From JAICYJ01 sp035473255 (GTDB taxonomy: Bacteria; Actinomycetota; Thermoleophilia; Gaiellales; JAICJC01), in assembly GCA_035473255.1 (NCBI GenBank), contig DATIOK010000025.1:1-38682 (forward strand): a stretch of DNA of 38,682 nt. The letters are read 5' to 3'. A program made the position numbers and the translations under genes. Shown piece after piece: positions 31,288-38,682 of the stretch (position 1 is its first letter; the number at the start of each line of letters is the position of its first letter). The notes beneath the pieces were generated by a model. That model saw nothing but the letters and a program-made list of their open reading frames with translations. It did no database searches and was not told where the DNA came from.

Positions 31288-33015
31288 TCACGGCGCCACG
31301 TTGAAGCTAAACATCATTCCGCTCTCATGGTGTTCGGCGATATGGCAGTGCGCCATCCAGATGCCCGGGTTCGTGACGTCGAGCAAGATATCCACCGTCT
31401 CCCCGGTTCGTACTAGGACGGTGTCCTTCCAAACGAGGTTCTGTTCCGTCGCGCCGTCACGTGAGAGCACGATGAACCGGCCGGCGCCGTGGATGTGGAA
31501 CGGGTGGTGCATCGGGTGATCCGAATCCATCTCGTTGACCAGGCGCACCTTGACCTGATCGCCGACGCGGAACTGCCAGTCGATCGCGTGGTTTGCGGCT
31601 CCGGTCTGTCGATCGACGAAACTCCAACGCATATTCGCCGGGGTGGTGATTCGATTGATCTCGACCATGTCGTCTTCCCACTCGATCCCGTCGGCCGTCT
31701 CATGCTGGTGCTCGTGGCCGTGACCGCCATGCCCATGCTCGGTCTGTTCAGTCGTTTGGCCGATGAGCGCCGCAGGCAGGAGCTTCATCCCGCATTTAGG
31801 GCACTTGTCGGCCGTGTCGCTGACGACCTCAGGATGCATCGGGCAGGCGTAGCTCTCCGGTGCCGCAGTCGCGAGCAACTTCATCCCGCACTTCGGGCAG
31901 CGATCGGGCTGCTCGCTAACGACCTCTGCGTGCATCGGGCACGTGTAGACGACGGGGCCGTCGGGGACGCCCATGTCCATCTCTGCGACCAACCCGAGCG
32001 TCTTGTCCGGGGGCGCGTCGAAGTAGGACGCCAGCCGCTCCCGCTCTGCCACCCATTCCGGGTTGTGACGGAGCAGGGCGAACCGCTCGCCTAGCGGGGG
32101 CTCGGCCGACTGGGGTGCCACGTCGATCGTGGCGAGCGTGTATGTCCGGCCCGGCGTTTGGTGCTCGAGCGTCAGCGTTCCCGGCTTCTCGAAAAGCGCG
32201 TCGATCACGACCCGCTCAGAGGGCGCCAGGACCACCGAGTCGACGAACACCTCGCGCTCGAAGCGGCCGCTGTCGCCGCCGACGAGCTTCACCTGGGCGC
32301 CGGGCAGCGCGACATTGAAGACGCGCGTGTTGGCCGTGTTGGTGAGGTAGAAGCGGACGACCTCGCCACGCTGCGCCGGTATGGCGAGGTCGGGCTGGCC
32401 GCCGACGAGGAGCAGGGTGCCGAACCGCCCCATCGCCACGTAGTTGGTCTCGGTGCGGCTGAACGGCGCGACCTTCCCGTCTTCGAGCAGCACGTCGTCC
32501 AACGTCAAGGCGATCTCGCGGTGCACCGGCGGCCAATAGTCGGGATCGGCTGGGTCGACGAGGATGTTCCCATAGAGGCCCATCTCCTGGCCGTAGTCCT
32601 CACGGATATGCGGGTGGTACCAGTACACGCCAGGATCCGGGAACGAGATCCGATAGGCGAAAGATCCCCCAACGGGAATCGGCGCCTGAGTTTCGTGAGT
32701 GCCGTCATAGCGGTTCTCGAGTCGGAGGCCGTGCCAGTGCACGGTCGCTTCCATCTCCGTGTCGTTGGTGACGTCGACGGTGACTTCGGAGCCTTCGCGG
32801 ACGCGCAGGGTCGGGCCCGGGATGGAGCCGTTGTAGGCGAGCATGCGCACCGTGTCATCTCCGAGCTGCTTGACGACGGGCGCGATCCTCAGCTTGATGG
32901 TGTCGCCGCCGGCGAGCTCGACTACATCGGTCTCGACGGCGGTAGGCGGCCCCGCGACTGCTGTTGAGAAATGCGTGTCGACGTGGGCTTGGTGTTCGGT
33001 GTCGTGCTTGCTCAT
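31288..33015 (-). CDS. Multicopper oxidase with two heavy-metal-binding insert domains
   Basis: The 575-aa protein has the four copper-ligand motifs: HWHG (about residue 93), WYHPH (about 132), HPMHHPFHIHG (about 505) and HCHIAEHHESGMM (about 555), so Cu sites 1-3 are complete. Between cupredoxin domains 2 and 3 lie two copies of a metal-binding module (YTCPMHAEVVSEQPDRCPKC and ACPMHPEVVSDTADKCPKC, about 358-382 and 392-416), then a His-rich linker (HGHGGHGHEHQHE). No signal peptide or Tat motif is visible, unusual for this family. Oxidation of Cu(I) or another metal is a plausible role. It starts 3 nt after the monooxygenase gene. Confidence 0.92.
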   Translation of the reverse strand: MSKHDTEHQAHVDTHFSTAVAGPPTAVETDVVELAGGDTIKLRIAPVVKQLGDDTVRMLAYNGSIPGPTLRVREGSEVTVDVTNDTEMEATVHWHGLRLENRYDGTHETQAPIPVGGSFAYRISFPDPGVYWYHPHIREDYGQEMGLYGNILVDPADPDYWPPVHREIALTLDDVLLEDGKVAPFSRTETNYVAMGRFGTLLLVGGQPDLAIPAQRGEVVRFYLTNTANTRVFNVALPGAQVKLVGGDSGRFEREVFVDSVVLAPSERVVIDALFEKPGTLTLEHQTPGRTYTLATIDVAPQSAEPPLGERFALLRHNPEWVAERERLASYFDAPPDKTLGLVAEMDMGVPDGPVVYTCPMHAEVVSEQPDRCPKCGMKLLATAAPESYACPMHPEVVSDTADKCPKCGMKLLPAALIGQTTEQTEHGHGGHGHEHQHETADGIEWEDDMVEINRITTPANMRWSFVDRQTGAANHAIDWQFRVGDQVKVRLVNEMDSDHPMHHPFHIHGAGRFIVLSRDGATEQNLVWKDTVLVRTGETVDILLDVTNPGIWMAHCHIAEHHESGMMFSFNVAP

Positions 33016-33018
33016 GAG

Positions 33019-34212
33019 TTAGGCCTCTTCTTTCGTCTCTGCTGCCTGCGGAGCTTGGGCGGCGCCGGGCTGGGGGCGGTTGGTGGCGGCGGCTTGCGCC
33101 GGCACGGCGGTATCGATCTTGGTGGCGATGAACTCGGCGTCGTCCTTGACCCAACCCAAGAGGGCTGAGCCTCGCGTGTGCTGCCACGAAAGGCCGAGGA
33201 AGAACAGGCCGGGGATGTCGGTAATGCCGCGGCGGTGGCGGGGGCGGCCATCGCGATCAAGCACCGGAATATTGATCCAGGCGAGGTCCGGCCGATACCC
33301 CGTGGCCCAGATCACGGCGTCGACGTCCTGCTCGCTGCCGTCGGCAAATGTGACGGTCCGGCCCGAGGCCGCAACGACGCGCGGCCTGAGCGTGACGCCG
33401 TACCGCCGCTTGAGCTCGCGCGGGCTTGACCCGATCAGCGTGTCGCGGTCGCGGAGCCGTCGGCCGAATCGCGAGTCGACCGTCTTGTCTAGCAGTCTCA
33501 GCTTGGTCAGCCACCAGAAGATGTCGCGGCCGAGGAACCTTTGCGGGAGGGGTGTCTGCCGAGAGCCGATCGCGAGCTCCACGGTGTGAGTTGCTGACAG
33601 TTCCTTGGCGATCTGGAAGCCGGTGTTGCCACCGCCGACGACCAGGACGCGGCCGTCGGGGACGTCGCTCGGCTGGCGGTAGTCGGCGCTGTGCGTCTGG
33701 AAGACCTCGGCTGCGAGCTGGTCGGCGGCTGGTGGTACGCGGGGCTGCTGGAACGGGCCGGTGGCGACGACGACCTGATCCGCCGTGATCTGCCGCCCGC
33801 CGACTTCGAGTCGGAACGCGCCGTTCTCCTGGTTCAGCGACCGGACGGGGCTGTTGAAGTCGATCGGGAGATCGATGGTCGCCCCGTACTGGTCGAGATA
33901 GGCGATCACGTCATCGCGTGTCGGATAGCCGTCGGGGTCGCCGGGGAAGGCGAGTCCGGGAAGTGTGTCGTGGCGCCGAGGGGTAAACAGGACGAGTGAG
34001 TCCCAACGGCCGCGCCACGCCGCGCCTACAGCGGCGGCGGATTCGAGGATCACAAACCGTCGCCCCTGCCGGGCGAGGAAATAGCCGATCGCCATCCCGG
34101 CCTGCCCGGCGCCGATCACCACGACGTCGAAGCGCTCCGAAGGCACGGCCGCGTCCGTTGTCGCTGGTGCAGCGGCAGCTGCGGGTTTCAAAGTGTGCGT
34201 GGGGTTGGTCAA
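33019..34212 (-). CDS. Flavin-containing monooxygenase-like protein
   Basis: The 397-aa product has FAD motif VVVIGAGQAGMAIGYFLARQG near residue 30, the NAD(P) motif VLVVGGGNTGFQIA near 190, and VFQTHSADYRQP near 168, a variant of the FxGxxxHxxxY monooxygenase signature. DAVIWATGYRPD is the common later motif. It resembles the flavoproteins (ArsO-like) found in arsenic gene clusters, but the substrate is unproven. The start is uncertain: TTG 34212 has no good ribosome site, and an internal GTG near 34145 could serve. It is followed by the multicopper oxidase after 3 nt, so these two form an operon. Confidence 0.88.
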   Translation of the reverse strand: MTNPTHTLKPAAAAAPATTDAAVPSERFDVVVIGAGQAGMAIGYFLARQGRRFVILESAAAVGAAWRGRWDSLVLFTPRRHDTLPGLAFPGDPDGYPTRDDVIAYLDQYGATIDLPIDFNSPVRSLNQENGAFRLEVGGRQITADQVVVATGPFQQPRVPPAADQLAAEVFQTHSADYRQPSDVPDGRVLVVGGGNTGFQIAKELSATHTVELAIGSRQTPLPQRFLGRDIFWWLTKLRLLDKTVDSRFGRRLRDRDTLIGSSPRELKRRYGVTLRPRVVAASGRTVTFADGSEQDVDAVIWATGYRPDLAWINIPVLDRDGRPRHRRGITDIPGLFFLGLSWQHTRGSALLGWVKDDAEFIATKIDTAVPAQAAATNRPQPGAAQAPQAAETKEEA

Positions 34213-34223
34213 CTGTCAGTCGT

Positions 34224-34502
34224 TCACGGGTTGGTGATGGAGTTGGGCGCCGGCGATGATTTCGCCGGCGACGATGAAAGCGTTGCCGCCGCCGCGACCG
34301 CCACAGCGACGAGCTGCCACGGGACGAGCTGCCACGGGACGAGCTGCCAGCGCAGTCCCTCGACAACGACCAAAGCGACCGCTAACCCAAAGGAGACGAC
34401 TGAAACTGCTTCGAGAGCAGCCGGTCGACGGCTTCTCGACAGCTCCCACCATGCCGCGGCCGCGACCACGACCACCACCAAGAGGCGGTCGAGGAGACTC
34501 AT
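34224..34502 (-). pseudogene. Small multi-helix membrane fragment with WQLVP repeats
   Basis: From ATG 34500-34502 the frame gives 92 residues with three hydrophobic segments (LLDRLLVVVVVAAAAWW, AVSVVSFGLAVALVVVEGL and a last one near LVAVAVAAAATL). The sequence EGLRWQLVP resembles the N-terminal membrane part of actinobacterial membrane-anchored alpha/beta hydrolases (from memory), of which only this start remains. A 15-bp unit repeated three times (34308-34352) expands WQLVP. There is no good ribosome site and no hydrolase domain, so a remnant is likely. A GTG at 34580 would add 26 residues. Confidence 0.4.
34308..34352 (+). repeat. Tandem 15-bp repeat, 3 copies
   Basis: The unit GACGAGCTGCCACGG occurs at 34308-34322 and 34323-34337, with a third copy (34338-34352) ending GCG. 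On the minus strand it codes WQLVP three times, keeping frame. Such repeats arise by replication slippage. Confidence 0.85.
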
Positions 34503-35141
34503 CGTGACCGTCGAGGGCTTCGGCGCAGGCGTGTGCGTGCACATGATCGCACTCACGGTCTTCGCAGCTAGCTCGTTCACAGGAGCACTTCCTTAGAAGA
34601 CTGGCCGGCGCCGGGTCGGCACTCAGCCCGCGTCTTCCCGAAGCTCACTCGCGCCGTCCGAACGGGCGTCAGCAGCCATCGAGCCGCGCGACAGAACTCG
34701 ATCTGCAGTGTCTAATCGACGACTGCCGCTGCGGGTCAGCGTGGAACCAGTTTATCACCTCGCCATCGAGCTCCCTCGGCGCCGGTTCGATTTCCGTCAC
34801 CTCTCGCGGCGGGTCCCGCCCAGATGGCAGCCGTGATGGGCGCTTCGCAGCGGCGGGCAGCTTTCGCGTTGCTGGGTGGACGCCTCCGACAAACGACCGC
34901 GCTACGAGTCGACGTCGATCAAGCCGCAACGCCAGTTAGAAAGGTCGTTCCGACCACTTGGAGTACCATGGTCCTATCCGCTGACCCGCGCGCGGCGCTC
35001 CTCGACGAGTGGGGAGCGCTGATCCACCACTGCCGCGCCGGCTCGACAGCTGCTCTTGCCGCCTCGGCGCGAGCGACCTCGAGAACACGCGCACTGCGAC
35101 ACCGTCCGGTGCCCAGGAAGCCGTCCAACGAGAGGTCCGCA
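34503..35141. other. Non-coding stretch without a clear gene
   Basis: Between the fragment and the DUF4389 gene I see no gene I can support. A frame upstream of 35142 stays open from ATG 34968 (GGAG 4 nt before it) and could add 58 residues to the DUF4389 protein, but these are unlike that family. The region may be decayed sequence between accessory genes. Confidence 0.5.
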
Positions 35142-35849
35142 ATGGAACCCAACGCATCCCACTATCCACTCCGACTCACCGGGGACCTCGAGCCGCAACT
35201 CAACCGTGGGCTTTGGCTGGTTAAGTGGCTGCTCGCGATTCCGCACTACGTCGTGCTCTTCTTCCTGGGGATCGCCTTCATTGGTGTGAGCGTGATCGCC
35301 TTCTTTGCGATCCTCTTTACCGGCCAATATCCGCGAGCGCTATTCGACTTCAACGTCGGCGTAATGCGCTGGTCATGGCGCGTCGGTTTCTACAGCTACA
35401 GCGCGCTGGGCACCGACCGGTACCCGCCCTTCACGCTCAACGACGTCCCTGACTACCCGGCCCGCCTCCAGGTCGACTACCCCGAGTCGCTTTCACGCGG
35501 CCTCGTGCTCGTCAAGTGGTGGCTGCTGGCTGTGCCGCAGTATCTCGTCGTCGCGGTCTTCGCCGGCGGCGGCTGGTCTGTGTGGTCTGGCATTGGCAGC
35601 GGCTGGTTGTGGAGCTCCGGCGGCCTGATCGGGCTGCTCGTCCTCTTCGCCGGGGTCGCGCTGCTCTTCACAGGCCGCTACCCGAAGTCGCTCTACGACT
35701 TCGTGCTGGGCATGAACCGATGGGTCTTCCGCGTCGCCGCCTACTCGTCGCTGATGACCGACACGTATCCCCCGTTCCGCCTTGACATGGGCGACAACGA
35801 GGCACCCACCAACACCGTCGCACCGACACCCGCACCGGTTCCCTCGTGA
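35142..35849 (+). CDS. Tandem DUF4389 membrane protein
   Basis: The 235-aa product starts at ATG 35142 with AGAGG upstream. It has two DUF4389 units: unit 1 about residues 14-95 (GLWLVKWLLAIPHYVVLFFL, FAILFTGQYPRALFDFNVG, SALGTDRYPPF) and unit 2 about 108-220 (GLVLVKWWLLAVPQYLVV, ALLFTGRYPKSLYDFVLG, SLMTDTYPPF). Each unit has two membrane helices and the P-H/Q-Y, TG-YP and D-YPPF marks. The family is common in actinobacteria; function unknown. It is not in an obvious operon: the genes on both sides are on the other strand. Confidence 0.85.
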   Translation: MEPNASHYPLRLTGDLEPQLNRGLWLVKWLLAIPHYVVLFFLGIAFIGVSVIAFFAILFTGQYPRALFDFNVGVMRWSWRVGFYSYSALGTDRYPPFTLNDVPDYPARLQVDYPESLSRGLVLVKWWLLAVPQYLVVAVFAGGGWSVWSGIGSGWLWSSGGLIGLLVLFAGVALLFTGRYPKSLYDFVLGMNRWVFRVAAYSSLMTDTYPPFRLDMGDNEAPTNTVAPTPAPVPS

Positions 35850-35955
35850 CCGGAGGCGAGCCGCGACAGGATCATGAACGGCCGGCCCAAGGTCTGCAGC
35901 GCGCGCGGTTGGTGTGACGGCATGGGAACATCGCCTTGAACGTCGCTGCTGAGGC

Positions 35956-36921
35956 TTAGGCGAAGCGACGCGTACATGCGACCTCGCTTGTCACGAAGTC
36001 GGCGAACGCGGTCTCGGTCAGTCGCAAGATCTCTGCACCGTGCTCCTCGAAGCGTGACGCCAGCTCCGGTGATCGCAGCGCTTCTGAGACTGCTGCCGCA
36101 AGCTCGGCGACCACCGGCCCGGGAGTCGCGGCCGGCGCCCACAGTCCGTACCAGATGGGAAAGTCGAAATCTTCCGCTCCGGCCTCGGCCAGCGTCGGCA
36201 CCTCTGGCAGCAGCGGTGATCGGCGGGCCGCGGTCACACCGATCGCGACGAGCGCTCCGCCCGTCAAAAGTTGGGCGGCGATCGAGATCGGCGAGACCAT
36301 GTAGTCAGCTTCGCCGGCTGCGACACGCGCGATCGTCTCGCTGATCCCGTCCTCCGCGCGAGCCGGGAAGTGGCGCGCGTCGATGCCCAGATCACGGTTG
36401 ATCTGGGCGGCACAGACGTGCGAGCCGGTACCCACGCCCATCGAAACAAACGACAGGCCGCCAGGACGCGACCGCCCAGCGCGCGCCAGATCGGCCAAGC
36501 TGCGCAGACCGGTATTGGGGCTCGCCACCAGCACGTACGCCTGGCTGGTCACCGCGGCGACCGGCACGAAATCAGCGATCGGGTCATACGGGAGATGCTC
36601 GGCCAGGGCAGCGCCATATGCGTGGGCGCTTGTGTTCATAAGCAGCGTTCGGCCGTCCGCGAGGGCGCCGGCAACCAAGGCCGGTCCTGCAGCCGCACCC
36701 ATGCCCGGGCGATTGTCGACGACCACCTGCGCGTCTAGAACGACCGCGAGCGCCGCGGCCAAGGGTCGCGCGATCACATCGACACCGCCGCCTGTCCCAA
36801 ACGGCTCCACGAGCACGATCACACCGCCACTAAAGCCCACGCCACAGCTCCCGATCGCCGACGTGCCAGCATAGAACCGACCGCCTAACGGACACACCGC
36901 GCCCGAAGCGCACGCTTCCAC
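35956..36921 (-). CDS. TctC/Bug-family solute-binding-like protein, orphan and without signal peptide
   Basis: Bug proteins bind carboxylates for the TctAB tricarboxylate transporters. The product has the family core IVLVEPFGTGGGVDVIARPL near residue 34, VVVDNRPGMGAAAGPALVA near 67, DGRTLLMNTSAHAY and a late VPTLAEAGAEDFDFPIWYG. The first 30 residues are not a signal peptide, and the tctA/tctB partners are missing. The start (GTG 36921) is uncertain; GTG near 36838 is another option. Bug proteins are typical of proteobacteria, so a transferred or decaying gene is possible. The coding frame is intact, so it may still make a protein. Confidence 0.75.
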   Translation of the reverse strand: MEACASGAVCPLGGRFYAGTSAIGSCGVGFSGGVIVLVEPFGTGGGVDVIARPLAAALAVVLDAQVVVDNRPGMGAAAGPALVAGALADGRTLLMNTSAHAYGAALAEHLPYDPIADFVPVAAVTSQAYVLVASPNTGLRSLADLARAGRSRPGGLSFVSMGVGTGSHVCAAQINRDLGIDARHFPARAEDGISETIARVAAGEADYMVSPISIAAQLLTGGALVAIGVTAARRSPLLPEVPTLAEAGAEDFDFPIWYGLWAPAATPGPVVAELAAAVSEALRSPELASRFEEHGAEILRLTETAFADFVTSEVACTRRFA

Positions 36922-37324
36922 CGAGGCAAGTTCTACGAGCTACTCGGTCTCCCGGGAACCCAGGAGCGCGTCGCCAGCAGAGCTTCGAGGGCGAGCTCGG
37001 CGGCAGTATCGCCGGTCGACTCGGCCCACCGCCGAGCTCCCCGTCGACCCCTCGCGAGGTATCCTGATAGTGGCGGCCGCCGGTGTCGGGCGTAGTGCCT
37101 CGGGCCGCGTCCAATCCGCCGTCCAAACGGCGGCCAGATAGACCCTGAGCAACTTAACACCAAGTCGACACGCCGAACTGGGAGCTGCGATCCGCTAATC
37201 CGCGTGTGGGGGTTCGAGTCTCTCCTGGGTTCTGCCCGAGTTCGCACAGCCCAGGCACGGGCACACCACGGGTGCGCCGGCTCGCACAGCGGTCGCGTGA
37301 TGCGCCAGCAGATAGATTGCGGTT
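36922..37324. other. Intergenic region, sigma-factor upstream
   Basis: I see no convincing gene in these 403 bases. At about 37190-37240 there is a weak tRNA-like 3'-end pattern, GGGGGTTCGAGTCTCTCC, preceded by CGCTAATCCGC, but no complete cloverleaf. Confidence 0.5.
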
Positions 37325-38236
37325 GTGGACAGTGCGCCGGACTTGACGCCTGAGATGGGGTTTGCGCAGTCGTTTGATGATGCTGTTGAGCAGGGTCGTG
37401 CGCTGGGTGGGGATCGTCTGGCGGTGGCCGCCGCGAGTGGTGTCGAGGTTGAGCGGCGGATTCGGCGGTTGGAGTCGGTCGAGTTGTCGACCGACGAGCT
37501 GTCCGACCTGGTGCAGCGCGCGGTGGCTGGTGATGGTGGGGCGCGGGATCGGTTGGTGGCGCGGTGCTTGCCGATGGTGATGCGGGTTGCTCGGGGGTAT
37601 GCGGGGCGAGACGTTGAGTTGGCGGATCTGGTGCAGGAGGGGGTGCTTGGGCTGCTGCGGGCGTTGGAGCGGTTTGATCCGACTCGGGGTGTCCCGTTCG
37701 CGGCCTATGCGGGATGGTGGTTGCGCCAGGCGATGCAGCAGGCGATCGCTGAGCAGTCGCGGTCGGTACGGCTGCCAACCCACGTCTTGTGGGATATCCA
37801 CCAGCTCCGAGAGGCGCGCGGCGAGATCCTCGCCAGCCAGGGGCATGAGGCCTCGCCGCTTGAGCTGGAGCGAGAGCTGGGATGGACGCCAGGCCGGCTC
37901 GATGACGTGTTGCGCGCGGAGCGGCCAGCCGTGTCGCTTGACGCGCCGTACCAAGGGGACGAGGACACTGTTGACCGGTTGGGTGATCTGATCGGCGACC
38001 CGTTGTCTGAGCAGGCCTACGACGACGTGCTCACCCAGGCCGCGGGCGACAGCGTGCGGACGCTGCTTTCGACGCTAACCGAGCGGGAGCGCCAGGTGCT
38101 GCAGTGGCGGCTCGGGGTGGATGAAGAGGCGTTGTCGTTGCGCCAGGTCGGCCGGCGCTTGGGGATGTCGGCAGAGCGTGTCCGCCAGATCGAGAAGCGC
38201 GCCCTGGCCAAACTCCGCAGCGCCGCAGCCCACTAG
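37325..38236 (+). CDS. Sigma-70-family alternative sigma factor (RpoD/SigA-like, 303 aa)
   Basis: From GTG 37325 the protein has a short region 1.2 (VELSTDELSDLVQRAVAGD), region 2 (ELADLVQEGVLGLLRALERF, then GVPFAAYAGWWLRQAMQQAI, the core-binding and -10 helices), region 3 (about residues 165-230) and region 4 (TERERQVLQWRLGVDEE, SLRQVGRRLGMSAERVRQIE). This is the four-region plan of group 2-4 sigmas, without the large region 1.1. The next gene is hsp20, so a heat- or stress-response role is suggested. There is no anti-sigma gene next to it. Confidence 0.92.
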   Translation: MDSAPDLTPEMGFAQSFDDAVEQGRALGGDRLAVAAASGVEVERRIRRLESVELSTDELSDLVQRAVAGDGGARDRLVARCLPMVMRVARGYAGRDVELADLVQEGVLGLLRALERFDPTRGVPFAAYAGWWLRQAMQQAIAEQSRSVRLPTHVLWDIHQLREARGEILASQGHEASPLELERELGWTPGRLDDVLRAERPAVSLDAPYQGDEDTVDRLGDLIGDPLSEQAYDDVLTQAAGDSVRTLLSTLTERERQVLQWRLGVDEEALSLRQVGRRLGMSAERVRQIEKRALAKLRSAAAH

Positions 38237-38238
38237 GG

Positions 38239-38306
38239 TTGACACCTGGCGCGTGGTGCTTACCCCTCTCGGTAGGGACAGTACACCCCCGGACAGGAGG
38301 TACCAA
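38239..38306 (+). promoter_or_regulatory. hsp20 promoter region
   Basis: TTGACA (38239-38244) is a consensus -35 box, but 16-17 nt downstream there is only TACCCC, so a -10 for another sigma factor is possible. A short inverted repeat, TACC-N6-GGTA, lies at 38261-38274, and AGGAGG at 38295-38300 is the ribosome site. Confidence 0.4.
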
Positions 38307-38307
38307 C

Positions 38308-38682
38308 ATGAGCGTATTTCGAGGCGACCCGTTGCTGGCAGAGTTGCAGGCGATGGGTGAGGACATGGATCGCGCGTTTGGCCGGTTGCTGGCCAATCAA
38401 GGCCAGAGCTCGCGTGGCTGGCTGCCGCCGGCGGATATCTATGAGACCGAGGCTGACGTGGTGATCGAGTTGGACGTTCCGGGATGTCATTCAGAGAACC
38501 TGTCCGTGGAGGCGGTTGACGGCCAGTTGGTGATCACGGGCGAGCGCCAGCCCAAGGACGAGGCCACGCGCCGCTACCGCTCGGAGCGGTGGACTGGCAG
38601 GTTCGTCCGCAGCTTCACGCTTCAGCCCAGCGTGCGCGGCGATGACGTTCGCGCCGACTACCACGACGGCGTGCTCAGCGTG
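38308..38682 (+). CDS. Hsp20/alpha-crystallin small heat-shock protein, 3' end outside window
   Basis: The frame from ATG 38308, with AGGAGG 7 nt upstream, stays open to the window edge (125 codons). It has an N-terminal helix (DPLLAELQAMGEDMDRAF), then the alpha-crystallin domain from about residue 40: PPADIYETEADVVIELDVPG, NLSVEAVDGQLVITGERQ, RRYRSERWTGRFVRSFTL, and DGVLSV at the edge. Small Hsps form oligomers that hold unfolding proteins. It lies 71 nt downstream of the alternative sigma gene on the same strand, which may control it. The C-terminal IxI motif would be beyond the window. Confidence 0.93.
   Translation, partial: MSVFRGDPLLAELQAMGEDMDRAFGRLLANQGQSSRGWLPPADIYETEADVVIELDVPGCHSENLSVEAVDGQLVITGERQPKDEATRRYRSERWTGRFVRSFTLQPSVRGDDVRADYHDGVLSV

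Noticed and set aside
34968..35141. 58-residue N-terminal extension of the DUF4389 protein
   Set aside because: The reading frame is open, but the residues are Ala/Arg-rich and unlike the family; ATG 35142 has its own ribosome site.
1..38682. CRISPR array, phage structural genes or insertion-sequence transposase
   Set aside because: No regularly spaced repeats, no DDE transposase motifs and no capsid, terminase or integrase frames were seen.

Overview
The window is very GC-rich, tightly packed, and uses many GTG starts and 1-8 nt stop/start overlaps. Together with the Flp pilin, the DUF5317 domain, the ECF sigma/RskA-like pair and the protein styles, this suggests an actinobacterium, possibly of the Thermoleophilia (Solirubrobacterales-like). 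The phylum is an inference from style; there is no rRNA in the window to prove it.

Left part (1-21500), chromosome-like housekeeping genes. A minus-strand run reads geranylgeranyl-reductase-type flavoprotein, MscL, a tandem YbjN-like protein, a 55-aa membrane protein and a SAM methyltransferase. Divergent from it are a coiled-coil protein and a translationally coupled lipoate-ligase-like protein, which converges on and overlaps a Flp pilin with a structured leader. Then follow a minus operon (SRPBCC protein, ArsR repressor, 2-oxoacid dehydrogenase E1 alpha, 91-aa protein) divergent from clpP across two copies of the same 16-bp palindrome; fabF; proB-proA; an XRE regulator with a CBS-pair protein; an ECF sigma/anti-sigma pair; a 30-aa membrane peptide between a hairpin leader and a terminator-like hairpin; a membrane HD-GYP protein with a decayed GGDEF domain, 1 nt from a 769-aa DUF5317-MFS-thioredoxin-like fusion; a Tat-type amine oxidase; and a DUF3237 protein.

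Middle (21511-25079), mini-island. A complete tRNA-Ala(CGC) gene at 21511-21583 has its last 26 bases plus one more repeated exactly at 25053-25079. The 3.5 kb between the copies holds a polytopic membrane protein and a divergent OmpR-type two-component system, but no integrase.

Right part (25080-38682), accessory metal/redox region. It has a His-rich CDF exporter without the usual C-terminal domain, divergent from a metal-sensing ArsR repressor that overlaps a second, unusual CDF-like transporter and a CC-motif protein. A minus-strand series follows: a medium-chain dehydrogenase, a DUF318-type permease, a CPYCHG thioredoxin-reductase-like flavoprotein and a frameshifted small gene. Then come a flavin monooxygenase and a multicopper oxidase with two inserted heavy-metal-binding modules. 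Past these are gene remnants, a tandem DUF4389 membrane protein, an orphan TctC-like binding protein, and a sigma-70 factor followed by Hsp20 (cut by the window end). I infer that the 25-34 kb cluster handles metal or metalloid stress by sensing, efflux, oxidation and thiol redox.
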